Shown: piece by piece, positions 20,701 through 28,507 of the stretch
Numbering within the stretch: position 1 is the stretch's first letter
Layout: each line of letters opens with the position of its first letter
Assembly (NCBI GenBank): GCA_002238525.1
Contig: MPMN01000015.1
Coordinates: 1 to 49,176, forward strand
DNA from: Flavobacteriaceae bacterium bin25
GTDB lineage: Bacteria; Bacteroidota; Bacteroidia; Flavobacteriales; Flavobacteriaceae
Direction of reading: 5' to 3'
Length of the DNA stretch: 49,176 bases
The notes under the pieces: model-generated
Database searches by the model: none
What the model was told of the DNA's origin: nothing
The model's input: the letters and a program-made list of their open reading frames with translations, nothing else
Position numbers and translations under genes: made by a program

Positions 20701-21217
20701 TTCAGGGTTTAACCAATCATTAAATAAATGGGATACTAGTAACGTTACCAATATGGATAGGATTTTTGCACAAGCTAAATCTTTTAATGGAGATATAAGG
20801 TCTTGGGATGTAAGTAAAATCACAGATATGGAACAAATGTTTTATAACGCCCAATCTTTCAATCAACCACTAAATGATTGGGATGTAAGCAATGTAACCA
20901 ACATGAGATCTATGTTCAATCGAGCAGATTCTTTTAACCAACCGCTAAATGATTGGGATGTAAGCAATGTAACCAACATGAGAGCGATGTTTTATGATGC
21001 AGATAAATTCAATCAACCATTAAATGATTGGGATACAAGAAAAGTGAAAAATATGGAATATATGTTTGCAGATGATAGTTATGGTGACACTCCCGCTTTT
21101 AACCAAGATCTTAGTGGATGGAAGGTGCCAATTGTGAGAGACTGTAGTCGTTTCGCCGATAATGCAAATCCCAATTGGATTAAAATTAAACACCCACCAT
21201 TGAGGTGTTCGTATTAA
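17771..21217 (+). CDS. BspA-like lipoprotein with InlB-type repeats and two blocks of MF (DUF285) repeats
   Basis: An 1148-residue surface lipoprotein. Residues about 14-25 form a hydrophobic signal ending in the lipobox LFSC, followed by SDDG and a P/T/E-rich spacer. Three InlB B-repeat-like modules (about residues 55-280) share GG-x-I, ITA, W and paired Cys. A small LIGETI...VTTYVEDMSELF domain leads into about 12 MF repeats of 24-25 residues (18.8-19.8 kb). A Cys-containing spacer and a second copy of the lead domain are followed by about 11 more repeats (20.2-21.1 kb). The repeat pattern is W-D-V-S-N-V-T-N-M-xx-M-F-xx-A-xx-F-N-Q-P-L-N-D. Many repeats are nearly identical at the DNA level. 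Adhesion or surface interaction is the usual inferred role. A strong terminator follows. Confidence 0.9.
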   Translation: MMNLNLFYTLFHKYKILMLVVILFSCSDDGMPEPNEPPTVMTPETPEPTQTEKYTISTSAGTGGTITGNQTIESGQSVSITATALEHYQLKEWTGDCGTFDKNNLKISFTASKNCQVSAVFEKIPYTITATSTSGGSIDEQTELNKVQGDTVTFTAIPEENFQFSLWKTNEDSDCPTLSEPTNPEVEFTVQGDCQLEAVFMKQPRTITTSTSSEEGGSITPTTVVEHGDSVTITAEPDENYELTEWTSNCGDFSKEELEISFTVEKDCQIEAVFTEISATPITIDEKGTIKIEDGNEHLIGETITINVDDQEEEVELVVVDDEMLRSKVKNGEDIENVVTTYVEDMSELFMGDDEIDQDISSWDVSNVTDMSKMFEGNSSFNQDISSWDVSNVTDMSRMFLGSTSFDQDISDWDVSKVTTMERMFALSDELPSVSQIDLRNQNRANRNAEVNNMDFNQDISKWNVGNVIDMTLMFAGAVAFNQDISDWDTSKVSTFYGMFCGATSFNQNLEKWNISNATDLSYMFSAATEFNQDISDWNVSDARNMYAMFYNAESFNQPLNDWNVSNVTDMGWMFANAKAFNKDISGWDVSNVTNMRSLFDGAVAFNRDIGSWEVGNVTNMRSMFRGAVAFDGNIGDWKDKLSNVIHMGEMFSGAIQFNQNISGWSINSEANMYRMFYNAKNFSHDLSSWRDNVIANNTDRREICVGSKANCPFDDIELTRNDECKIIKGTNPALCIASNGVTIKLHDADQYFDTNGNLNSRAAELIGSTVEVDYGTDEKGKVEYIIVSRETLEQLILNGDLVENAVTSLITDMSRLLYNRYGRKTFYQDIRSWDVSNVTNMQEMFRESPFNQPLNDWDVSNVTNMENMFAEAREFDQPLNDWDVSNVTNMFGMFQLADSFNQPLNDWDVRNVTNMGAMFYDADKFNQPLNDWDTRKVKYMSYMFADDSYDDTPAFNNTLNGWDTSSVTTMERMFEYSGFNQSLNKWDTSNVTNMDRIFAQAKSFNGDIRSWDVSKITDMEQMFYNAQSFNQPLNDWDVSNVTNMRSMFNRADSFNQPLNDWDVSNVTNMRAMFYDADKFNQPLNDWDTRKVKNMEYMFADDSYGDTPAFNQDLSGWKVPIVRDCSRFADNANPNWIKIKHPPLRCSY

Positions 21218-21311
21218 AATGTATGCCCCCTTGGTATAGAACAGAAGTATTGTCCATATAGTTTGGCAAGAGTTCATTATTTTACCAAAATGTAATAGCA
21301 CATAAGTTATG

Positions 21312-21353
21312 AAACCCTCGTATAATTAAAAACTAATTATACGAGGGTTTTTT
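21312..21353 (+). terminator. Rho-independent terminator after the BspA-like gene
   Basis: A perfect 17-base-pair stem (21312-21328 with 21334-21350), a five-base loop AAAAC and a run of T (21348-21353). It lies 95 bases after the lipoprotein stop. Confidence 0.9.
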
Positions 21354-21382
21354 GTTGTGGATGCCCACACGTGAAAAAATGA

Positions 21383-22325
21383 TTTGAGGTAACTATTTAA
21401 TTTCATGTGTTAGATGTCAATAAAAAATAAAGGACTATTATGAGTATTTCTGTTAGAGTTTTCTGAATGTTTCAAAACGGACTTAGATTGCAAGAAATAC
21501 CTCTCCGAAATCAAATGGAATGACGGCTTCAAATGCGTCAAATGCTTACACGGAGACTGTCAGGAACGTAAGGATTTTCCCGCCACGAACTACATCTGCA
21601 GTCATGCCGAATCAGATACATCTAATACCTTGTTCCACAAGGTAAAGTTCGGTGTACGCAACGCTTTTTTCATCTGCTTTGAGATGTCTACCACCACCAA
21701 GAGTCTTTCTGCAAGGTACACGGCTGTTCGCTATTGAGTAACCGTAAAGACTCCCCGTCTGTTTATGCACAAGGTCAGAGAGGCTATGGAATCCAGTGGC
21801 AAGTACCCTATGGATAGTATAGTAAATGTGGACGAGTTCGTTCTGGGTGGAGTGGAACAAGGAAAAATGGGGCGTAGCTATCATACCAAGAAAAAGAAAG
21901 CAGTAACAGCCCTTCAGCTTACAAAGGAGGGAAAGCTTAGGCGTATGTATGCCATGGGCATAGAAGATTTCTCGGCACGCTCTCTTGAGTCCATCTTTGC
22001 CAACCATATCAGTAAGTCCGCCCAGATAACTACCGACAAATGGAAAGGATATAGACAAATAACCAAGAATCATAACATTACGCAGATTGAAAGCAACAAT
22101 GGTCTCAACTTAGTGGCTTTTCATGCCATGAGCCACCGGATAAAGTCTTGGATACGGACAACCTATTCATGGGGAAGCGAGTTTAACCTGAATAAGCATT
22201 TCAATGTGTTCTGCTTATGAGTTAAACCATTCACAAAATAAAGAGACAATTATTCAACAATAGGATTACAAAAATGGTCAATAAGGAAAAAATCTAGTAA
22301 GCGCTTAAATAGAGCACCTCAAAAA
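21383..22325 (+). mobile_element. IS1595-family element, degraded copy A
   Basis: Left end TTTGAGG at 21383 and right end CCTCAAAAA ending at 22325 match the inverted ends of the better copy at 39546-40535. The transposase inside is broken. The right end abuts the duplicated leader of the small gene at 22590. Because copy A lacks the 21-base hairpin insertion seen in the other copy, it is a useful in-window reference for that insertion. Confidence 0.8.
21440..22219 (+). pseudogene. IS1595-family (ISXO2-like) transposase, broken
   Basis: An early stop and frame change occur after the start at 21440, and the zinc-ribbon cysteines are partly altered (CVKCLHGDC). The largest surviving frame, 21765-22219, carries NVDEFVLGGVEQG (first catalytic Asp) and ITTDKWKGYRQI (second Asp). 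The conserved tail region is shifted out of frame after 22219. Not functional. Confidence 0.8.
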
Positions 22326-22619
22326 TTTTATTATCTCCATAGAATTAAAATCATAAAGAAAGAGCACTTGTTTTTGTTAACGAAAAGCAAATTTAGTGGT
22401 CTATATCCTAGATCAGACATTCCAATTTTAGGTACACAATTGTATGTCTTGTATTGTGTAATTTGCATTTACTTTTCAAGACCAAAATCTTTTTATGATA
22501 TTGACATTTCTGACGATACGACTTATCATTAATTCGATTGAGGGAAAAGGTTATTGATCTGATTAGGGAGTTAACTATCAAGATAAAGCATGAGCATTTT
22601 AGATGAAAGAGATTTCAAT
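22324..22619 (+). repeat. Duplicated leader, copy 1
   Basis: About 295 bases that recur at 23054-23350 in the same orientation with roughly 85% identity by eye. The repeat includes a promoter-like pair, a 60-base 5' region and the first ten codons of the small gene at 22590. Its upstream edge coincides with the right end of IS1595 copy A. Confidence 0.8.
22501..22529 (+). promoter_or_regulatory. Sigma70-like promoter in duplicated leader copy 1
   Basis: TTGACA at 22501-22506 and TATCAT at 22524-22529 with a 17-base spacer, 60 bases before the ATG at 22590. The same pair with the same spacer is kept in copy 2 although the spacer sequence has diverged. This resembles the general bacterial consensus rather than the Bacteroidota -33/-7 pair. 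Confidence 0.5.
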
Positions 22620-22799
22620 ATGGGCTTTAAAACGATCAAAAACAAATGGACGGTAAGTGGTTGTTTTCAAGCCATAATATTTTTATTGGCAGTATCAATA
22701 TTTTTTTTAGGGTTTGCAATTTGGTTTAGCATGGGTGGAGAAGATTGTCCGGAGTGTCCAGAATGTCCAGAAAGAATAGAAGAATATGGTGAAACCTAA
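22590..22799 (+). CDS. Small membrane protein with Cys-Pro-Glu-Cys tail, hypothetical
   Basis: A 69-residue protein that I do not recognise. Its first ten residues (MSILDERDFN) are nearly the same as those of the small gene at 23321. It has one strong transmembrane segment (about residues 28-48, FQAIIFLLAVSIFFLGFAIW) and a short tail DCPECPECPERIEEY with three cysteines that could bind a metal or form disulphides. The leader is duplicated. From 22800 to 23053 there is no gene I can support. Confidence 0.6.
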   Translation: MSILDERDFNMGFKTIKNKWTVSGCFQAIIFLLAVSIFFLGFAIWFSMGGEDCPECPECPERIEEYGET

Positions 22800-23053
22800 T
22801 TTTTCGGATTTAATTCCAGGTGCAATGGGAATTTTTGGAATGTCAGAGATAATATGATGTTCCACGATGAAAAAGCACACGAAGAAAACTGACGATAGGC
22901 TTCATAACCTTCAAACCTATATAAATTAATTGGTAACTCTAAAGATGAATCAGGTGGTATATTAGACCGATAACTCTGCCTTGGTTTTTAACCTGATGAA
23001 CAAACCTACCGAACTTTTTGGTTGGCATCAGATCGAATAGATTTCAACCAATA

Positions 23054-23350
23054 AATTTTGTTATCTGTAAACTAAAATCATAAAGAAAGAGCACTTCTTT
23101 AAGTTCCGATAAGGGGCTTGAGATTTCGTGGCCTATATCTAGGTCAGACATTCTGTATTTAGGTATAGAGTTGTACGTCTTGTATTGTGTAATTTGCATA
23201 TACTTTTCAAGACCAAAATCTTTTTATGATATTGACATTTATGACAATACGGTTTATCATTAATTTGATTGAGGGAAAAGGTTATTGATTTGATTAGGGA
23301 GTTAACTATCAAGATAAGGTATGAGCGTTTTAGATAAAAGAGATTTCAAT
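23054..23350 (+). repeat. Duplicated leader, copy 2
   Basis: Second copy of the 295-base leader found at 22324-22619. Blocks of perfect identity include the 36 bases around 23185-23235 and the 5' untranslated region 23261-23320. The copies are 731 bases apart in direct orientation. Confidence 0.8.
23232..23260 (+). promoter_or_regulatory. Sigma70-like promoter in duplicated leader copy 2
   Basis: TTGACA at 23232-23237 and TATCAT at 23255-23260, spacer 17, as in copy 1. The conserved spacing in two diverging copies is the main support. Confidence 0.5.
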
Positions 23351-23557
23351 GATTTTGATGATGATAATTCGGAATTGGTATCCCTTGAAGTTCCTTTAGT
23401 CGATTTGCAGAGATTAAATGAAATGGTAGAAAGGTTTAATTTCGAAATTGCCAAAAAACCTATAGGGATTAGAAGTTCAAGAGACAGGGATTTGGTGGGT
23501 TTATCCTTTGAGATTATCAGGGGTTATATTGATATAGTGAACCAAGGCTTAAAATAA
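23321..23557 (+). CDS. Small soluble hypothetical protein sharing its leader with the gene at 22590
   Basis: A 78-residue protein, not recognised. It begins MSVLDKRDFN like its neighbour, then diverges into an acidic stretch (DFDDDNSELVS) and a predicted alpha/beta tail without a membrane segment. The shared promoter, leader and first ten codons suggest that two different bodies were joined to one expression cassette. Its 3' end converges on cimA with 98 bases between stops. Confidence 0.55.
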   Translation: MSVLDKRDFNDFDDDNSELVSLEVPLVDLQRLNEMVERFNFEIAKKPIGIRSSRDRDLVGLSFEIIRGYIDIVNQGLK

Positions 23558-23655
23558 CAAGAGAATAGGTTCTATTTGAAATAGAAAAATATCTATAAAA
23601 TTTCTTGGAGATTTTGGCCAAGCATTACTTTAACCTGATGGAATAATTTTGGGGT

Positions 23656-25188
23656 TTAAGACCCGTAAATGATATTGAGCATTTTTTCTGTGGCCTTAAT
23701 TGCTGAGACGGTTTGGTCAGAATCTAAACCTCTGGTACGGAACTGCTTCTTTGAATCCTGCCAAGTAATCGTAGTTTCACATAATGAATCGGAGCTGCTT
23801 CCTGGGGGTATACGGACAAAATAATCCACCAGTTCAGGTAAATTCATCTTTTGTCTTGAATAAATCTTGTTTAAGGCGCTCCAAAAAGCATCGTATTGTC
23901 CATCACCTGATGCGTTCTCCTCGAAAAGCTTTTCACCTATCTGGACAGATACACTTGTTGAAGGTTTTAGTCCTTTTGAATGAGTTAATACAAATGATTT
24001 TATTCGGACGATTTTGTCATCGCCATTTCCTAATACATCTGAAATTATAAAAGGTAAATCCTCAATACTGACCTGCTCTTTTTTATCTCCTAATTCAATG
24101 ACTCTTTTGGTAACCTTTTTTATTTGATCTTCATCAAGTGTCAAGCCCAACTCTTGTAGGTTTTTTTCGATATTGGCCCGACCTGAAGTTTTTCCTAGAT
24201 CATAACGACGGGAGCGTGAAAATCGCTCAGGCAATAAATCGTTGAAGTATAAATCGTTTTTTTTGTCTCCGTCTGCATGAATACCTGCGGTTTGTGTAAA
24301 AACATTAGCCCCTACCACCGGTTTGTTCTTTGGTATATGGATCCCCGAAAGTGTAGCTACCAATTTACTTACCCTAAATAATGCGGATTCATCAACATTG
24401 ATTTTAATACTAGGGAGAAAATCTTTGATGACAACCACTACACTCTCTAAAGGTGCATTTCCTGCTCGCTCACCCATACCATTTATTGTGAGATGGAGTC
24501 CATGGATACCAACCTTAACCGCTTCAAATGCGTTGGCTACACCAAAATCATAATCATTATGCCCGTGAAAATCAAAATGGGTATGGGGATATAATTCCAA
24601 TATTTCGGTCAAGTAGTCTGATAATTGAGAAGGGTTTAAAATTCCCAATGTATCGGGCAGCAAAATTCGCTTAGTCTTCTGAGCGGCTAAAAATTCAATA
24701 TAGTCTAATACATATTGTCTGGAATGTTTCATTCCATTGCTCCAATCTTCTAAGTACACATTTGAAATAATCCCGTGGTCATTTGCTGATTCAATAGATT
24801 GTTTAACCTTTTGAAAATGTTGAGATGGAGTTTGCTTTAGCTGGTGCTTCAAATGATTCAAAGAACCCTTTGAAAGAATGTTTTGGACCTTTACTTTGGA
24901 CTGTAAAAGCCATTGAAGTGATTGACCATTGTCCAAAAAAGTAAGCACCTCAACCTTATTGGATAATTTATTCTGAGTTGCCCATTTGACGATGCTTTTT
25001 ACTGCTTCGAATTCACCTTCAGAAACTCTAGCTGAAGCAACCTCAATACGATCAACCTTGAGTTCATTGAGAAGCAACTTGGCAAGAGTTAATTTTTCGG
25101 TGGCAGTAAAAGACACACCGGAAGTCTGTTCGCCATCCCGTAAGGTAGTATCTAAAATTTCAACCTTACGCTCAGTGTGATTTGACAT
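23656..25188 (-). CDS. cimA: (R)-citramalate synthase, Leptospira type (may be annotated as 2-isopropylmalate synthase)
   Basis: Condenses pyruvate with acetyl-CoA to citramalate, the entry to the threonine-independent isoleucine route. The 510-residue protein has the DRE-TIM motif TTLRDGEQ (Arg17, Asp18), HGHNDYDFG with the metal-binding His residues, and NGMGERAGNAPLE. From memory, Leptospira CimA binds pyruvate with Leu81, Leu104 and Tyr144; here Leu82, Leu105 and Tyr145 (in NVYLEDWSNG) fit with a one-residue offset. A C-terminal LeuA-type allosteric domain (about residues 390-510) is present. It follows leuD by eight bases. A 2-isopropylmalate synthase role is less likely because leuA is present. 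Confidence 0.82.
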   Translation of the reverse strand: MSNHTERKVEILDTTLRDGEQTSGVSFTATEKLTLAKLLLNELKVDRIEVASARVSEGEFEAVKSIVKWATQNKLSNKVEVLTFLDNGQSLQWLLQSKVKVQNILSKGSLNHLKHQLKQTPSQHFQKVKQSIESANDHGIISNVYLEDWSNGMKHSRQYVLDYIEFLAAQKTKRILLPDTLGILNPSQLSDYLTEILELYPHTHFDFHGHNDYDFGVANAFEAVKVGIHGLHLTINGMGERAGNAPLESVVVVIKDFLPSIKINVDESALFRVSKLVATLSGIHIPKNKPVVGANVFTQTAGIHADGDKKNDLYFNDLLPERFSRSRRYDLGKTSGRANIEKNLQELGLTLDEDQIKKVTKRVIELGDKKEQVSIEDLPFIISDVLGNGDDKIVRIKSFVLTHSKGLKPSTSVSVQIGEKLFEENASGDGQYDAFWSALNKIYSRQKMNLPELVDYFVRIPPGSSSDSLCETTITWQDSKKQFRTRGLDSDQTVSAIKATEKMLNIIYGS

Positions 25189-25196
25189 GATGAATT

Positions 25197-25793
25197 TCAG
25201 AAAGGTCGATCAAAAGCAAAATTGACAATTTCTTCTCTTTTAGCTACCAAAAAATCTATATCGTCAAACCCATTGAGAAGATTGTTTTTTTTGTATGGGT
25301 TAATATCAAAATGCTCAGATTTATTTGTATCTATGATAGTGATATTTTGCTTAGGTAAATCTATTTTTAACTTAGTTCTAGAATTTGACTCAATGGCAGT
25401 AAAAATATCTGACAGGAATTTGGGAGAAACAACAACGGGCAAAATACCTATATTCATCGCATTATTTTTGAAAATGTCGGCAAAAAAACTAGATACTACA
25501 CACCTAAATCCATAATCATAGATGGCCCAGGCAGCGTGTTCCCTCGAAGATCCCGATCCGAAGTTCTTACCCCCAACCAGTACCTTCCCATCGTAGATCG
25601 GATTGTTTAGTACAAAATCCTTTTTTGGCACATTATTTAGATGATAACGCCAATCTCGAAATAAATTTTCACCAAAACCGATTCTCTCAGTGGCTTTTAG
25701 AAATCTAGCTGGTATAATCTGATCAGTATCCACATTTTCAATAGGTAGGGGAACTGCTGTGCTCTCTAGTATACTAAAAGGTTCGTAGGCCAT
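25197..25793 (-). CDS. leuD: 3-Isopropylmalate dehydratase small subunit
   Basis: Forms with LeuC the isomerase that interconverts 2- and 3-isopropylmalate, and citramalate and methylmalate. The 198-residue protein has the swivelling-domain motifs VDTDQIIPARFLK, GKNFGSGSSREHAAWAI and FADIFKNNAMNIGILPV. It is seven bases after leuC and eight before cimA, all in one operon. Confidence 0.97.
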   Translation of the reverse strand: MAYEPFSILESTAVPLPIENVDTDQIIPARFLKATERIGFGENLFRDWRYHLNNVPKKDFVLNNPIYDGKVLVGGKNFGSGSSREHAAWAIYDYGFRCVVSSFFADIFKNNAMNIGILPVVVSPKFLSDIFTAIESNSRTKLKIDLPKQNITIIDTNKSEHFDINPYKKNNLLNGFDDIDFLVAKREEIVNFAFDRPF

Positions 25794-25800
25794 TGTGTAA

Positions 25801-27195
25801 TTAATTTAATGCTCGTGGATCGGTAACTTTTCCGGTTAAGGCTGCCGCTGCCGCAACGATTGGACTTGCCAAAATCGTTCTAGCTCCGGGGCCTTGACGG
25901 CCTTCGAAATTTCGATTTGAAGTACTGACTGCGTATTTTCCAGCCGGGATCTTATCATCATTCATGGCAAGACAAGCAGAACAGCCAGGTTCACGAACTT
26001 CAAATCCAGAATCCCTCAATTCATCGTAGATTCCCTCTTTTTTAATTTGTTTCAGCACATTATGAGACCCTGGAACGAGCCATACTGTCACTGAATCAGA
26101 TTTTCTTTTGCCTTTGACTACATTGGTAAAGGCTCTGAAGTCTTCTATTCGCCCGTTGGTACAACTCCCGAGAAACACATAATCGATTTTTTTGCCCAGC
26201 ATAGCCTCGCCTTCGTTATAACCCATATAATGCAATGATTTTTTGAAAGCTTCAATTGAACCGGATACATCAGCAGCATTTGGTATGGTCTTGGTTATAC
26301 CAATCCCCATACCCGGATTAGTACCATAGGTAACCATGGGTTCTATGTCTTGAGCATTGAGATTTATTTCTCTATCGAAAACAGCATCACTATCTGTATA
26401 GAGCATTTTCCAGTATTCCATTGCTTTATCCCAGTCGGATCCTTTCGGGGTGTACTCTCTATTTTTGATATAGCTAAACGTTTTTTCATCAGGAGCAATA
26501 ATACCACCTCTAGCGCCCATTTCTATACTCAAATTACAAACAGTCATTCGTCCTTCCATCGAAAGGTCTCTGAACACTTGTCCAGTGTACTCAACAAAAT
26601 GTCCAGTTGCTCCTGAGGTGGTGATTTGAGAAATAATAAATAAGGCAACATCTTTAGCCAACACACTAGGATGCAACTTTCCATCTATATTGATACGCAT
26701 CTTTTTTGGTTTTGGCTGAAGAATACTTTGTGTCGCCAAGACCATTTCTACTTCAGAAGTGCCGATACCGAAAGCTACTGCTCCAAAAGCTCCATGGGTT
26801 GAGGTATGGGAATCACCACAAACGATGGTTGCTCCAGGAAGGGTAATGCCATTCTCTGGACCGATAACATGAACAATTCCATTCTTTCGATGACCCAAGC
26901 CCCAATAAGGAATACCATTGGCTTGAGCATTTTCTTCAAGCATTTTTAATTGCATGGCAGATTGTTTCTCCTTCACGGGAAGATGTTGATTGATTGTGGG
27001 CGTGTTGTGGTCAGCCGTGGCAAATGTTTTGTTCGGGTACAAGACCTTAATACCCTTTTTCTTGAGATTCAAAAATGCTACTGGAGAAGTAACTTCATGA
27101 ACCAAATGACGATCAATAAACAATATATCGGGACCATGCTTTACAGAGCCAACCACATGCGAATCCCAAACTTTGTCAAAAAGAGTTAACCCCAT
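25801..27195 (-). CDS. leuC: 3-Isopropylmalate dehydratase large subunit
   Basis: The catalytic, iron-sulphur subunit of isopropylmalate isomerase (464 residues, normal length). The three cluster cysteines are visible: one in FLGSCTNGR and two in [11 protein letters not shown]. Other family blocks are [26 protein letters not shown] and NRNFEGRQG. It lies six bases after leuA. Confidence 0.97.
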   Translation of the reverse strand: MGLTLFDKVWDSHVVGSVKHGPDILFIDRHLVHEVTSPVAFLNLKKKGIKVLYPNKTFATADHNTPTINQHLPVKEKQSAMQLKMLEENAQANGIPYWGLGHRKNGIVHVIGPENGITLPGATIVCGDSHTSTHGAFGAVAFGIGTSEVEMVLATQSILQPKPKKMRINIDGKLHPSVLAKDVALFIISQITTSGATGHFVEYTGQVFRDLSMEGRMTVCNLSIEMGARGGIIAPDEKTFSYIKNREYTPKGSDWDKAMEYWKMLYTDSDAVFDREINLNAQDIEPMVTYGTNPGMGIGITKTIPNAADVSGSIEAFKKSLHYMGYNEGEAMLGKKIDYVFLGSCTNGRIEDFRAFTNVVKGKRKSDSVTVWLVPGSHNVLKQIKKEGIYDELRDSGFEVREPGCSACLAMNDDKIPAGKYAVSTSNRNFEGRQGPGARTILASPIVAAAAALTGKVTDPRALN

Positions 27196-27201
27196 TAAAT
27201 T

Positions 27202-28362
27202 TTAGTTTTTGATTAATACTATTGATTCTCTTACGATTGCAGGAATATCTTCATCTTTAATCTCTTTTTTTCTATCTGCCCAGATTAAAAACTGATCATA
27301 TACTCGATCCAACTCTAGCTTATCAAACTCATAGCCAATTTTCTTGGCTCTAAAGGCTAGAGCTGCCCTACCTGATCGGGCGGTTAGTACAATTGCTGAA
27401 TCAGTCACACCCACATCTTTGGGATTGATAATTTCATAAGTGTCTCTTTTTTTGATTACTCCATCTTGATGAATACCTGAACTATGAGCAAAAGCGTTCA
27501 TGCCTACGATTGCCTTATTTGGTTGAACGGGCATACCCATCTCATTAGACACCAAGCGGCTTGTCTGATATAGCATCTTGGAATTAATTCGAGTATCAAG
27601 TCTTAAATAAGGGTGCTGTCTTAAAATCATCACTACCTCTTCTAGTGAAGTATTTCCTGCTCGTTCTCCTATGCCATTCATGGTACACTCTATCTGACGG
27701 GCACCATTTTGAACTCCTGCAATAGAATTTGCCGTAGCCAATCCCAGGTCATTATGGCAATGACATGAGAGAATTGCTTTGTCGATATTTTTGATGTTTT
27801 CTTTTAAATATTTGATTTTAGCACCATACTCTTCTGGCAAGCAATACCCAGTTGTATCGGGAATGTTCAAGACTGTTGCGCCCACAGCAATTACTTTTTC
27901 ACAAATCTCTGCTAAAAAATCATTATCGGTACGACCGGCATCTTCTGCATAGAATTCAACATCTTCCACAAAAGTTTTGGCATAACTCACAGCTTTTATT
28001 GCACGCTCCAGAATCTGTTCTCGTGTGGCATTAAACTTATACTTAATGTGGTTATCTGAAGTTCCTATACCGGTATGTATTCTCGGTCTTTTGGCGTGCT
28101 TTAAGGCTTCAGCTGCCACTTCAATATCTTTTGCAACAGCTCTTGATAGGGCACAGACCACAGAATTTTTGATCAATTTTGATATCTCGGTTACACTCTT
28201 GAAATCCCCAGGACTGGAAATAGGAAACCCAGCCTCCAAAACATCTACTCCCAACTCATCCAATTGCGCTGCAATTTTTAACTTTGTTTGTACATTGAGT
28301 TTGCATCCAGGTACTTGTTCCCCGTCTCGTAAAGTGGTATCGAAGATTTTTACAAATTCCAT
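27202..28362 (-). CDS. leuA: 2-Isopropylmalate synthase, short form lacking the regulatory domain
   Basis: Condenses acetyl-CoA with 2-oxoisovalerate, the first step of leucine synthesis. The 386-residue protein has [27 protein letters not shown] and [15 protein letters not shown], then a short linker domain. It ends before the C-terminal leucine-sensing domain found in classic LeuA proteins of about 510-520 residues; only CimA in this operon has such a domain. It is the first gene of leuA-leuC-leuD-cimA. Confidence 0.95.
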   Translation of the reverse strand: MEFVKIFDTTLRDGEQVPGCKLNVQTKLKIAAQLDELGVDVLEAGFPISSPGDFKSVTEISKLIKNSVVCALSRAVAKDIEVAAEALKHAKRPRIHTGIGTSDNHIKYKFNATREQILERAIKAVSYAKTFVEDVEFYAEDAGRTDNDFLAEICEKVIAVGATVLNIPDTTGYCLPEEYGAKIKYLKENIKNIDKAILSCHCHNDLGLATANSIAGVQNGARQIECTMNGIGERAGNTSLEEVVMILRQHPYLRLDTRINSKMLYQTSRLVSNEMGMPVQPNKAIVGMNAFAHSSGIHQDGVIKKRDTYEIINPKDVGVTDSAIVLTARSGRAALAFRAKKIGYEFDKLELDRVYDQFLIWADRKKEIKDEDIPAIVRESIVLIKN

Positions 28363-28420
28363 TTCTGCATAGATGGCAATTTTATATTACTAAATTAAGT
28401 AATTGACTAAACAATTATAG

Positions 28421-28450
28421 AAAAACTAAATATATATTACAATATCCAAA
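28421..28450 (-). promoter_or_regulatory. Possible leuA promoter
   Basis: On the minus strand TTTG (28450-28447) is followed after 18 bases by TAGTTTTT (28428-28421), one mismatch from TAnnTTTG. It is about 60 bases upstream of leuA. No leader peptide or T-box was seen. Confidence 0.4.
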
Positions 28451-28507
28451 GCCAACGAATGAAACTTAAAAATTTAATAATCAGTGTATTAGATATAATT
28501 CATTACT

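Noticed and set aside
18841-21100. Regularly spaced DNA repeats and long minus-strand frames
   Set aside because: They are the coding repeats of the MF domains; the opposite-strand frames are shadows with low-complexity translations.
22590-23557. The two small genes as a toxin-antitoxin pair
   Set aside because: Each has its own promoter and leader, they do not overlap, and neither resembles a known toxin or antitoxin family.
28363-28507. Leader peptide, T-box or riboswitch before leuA
   Set aside because: No run of Leu or Ile codons, no T-box sequence and no terminator hairpin were visible in this short region.
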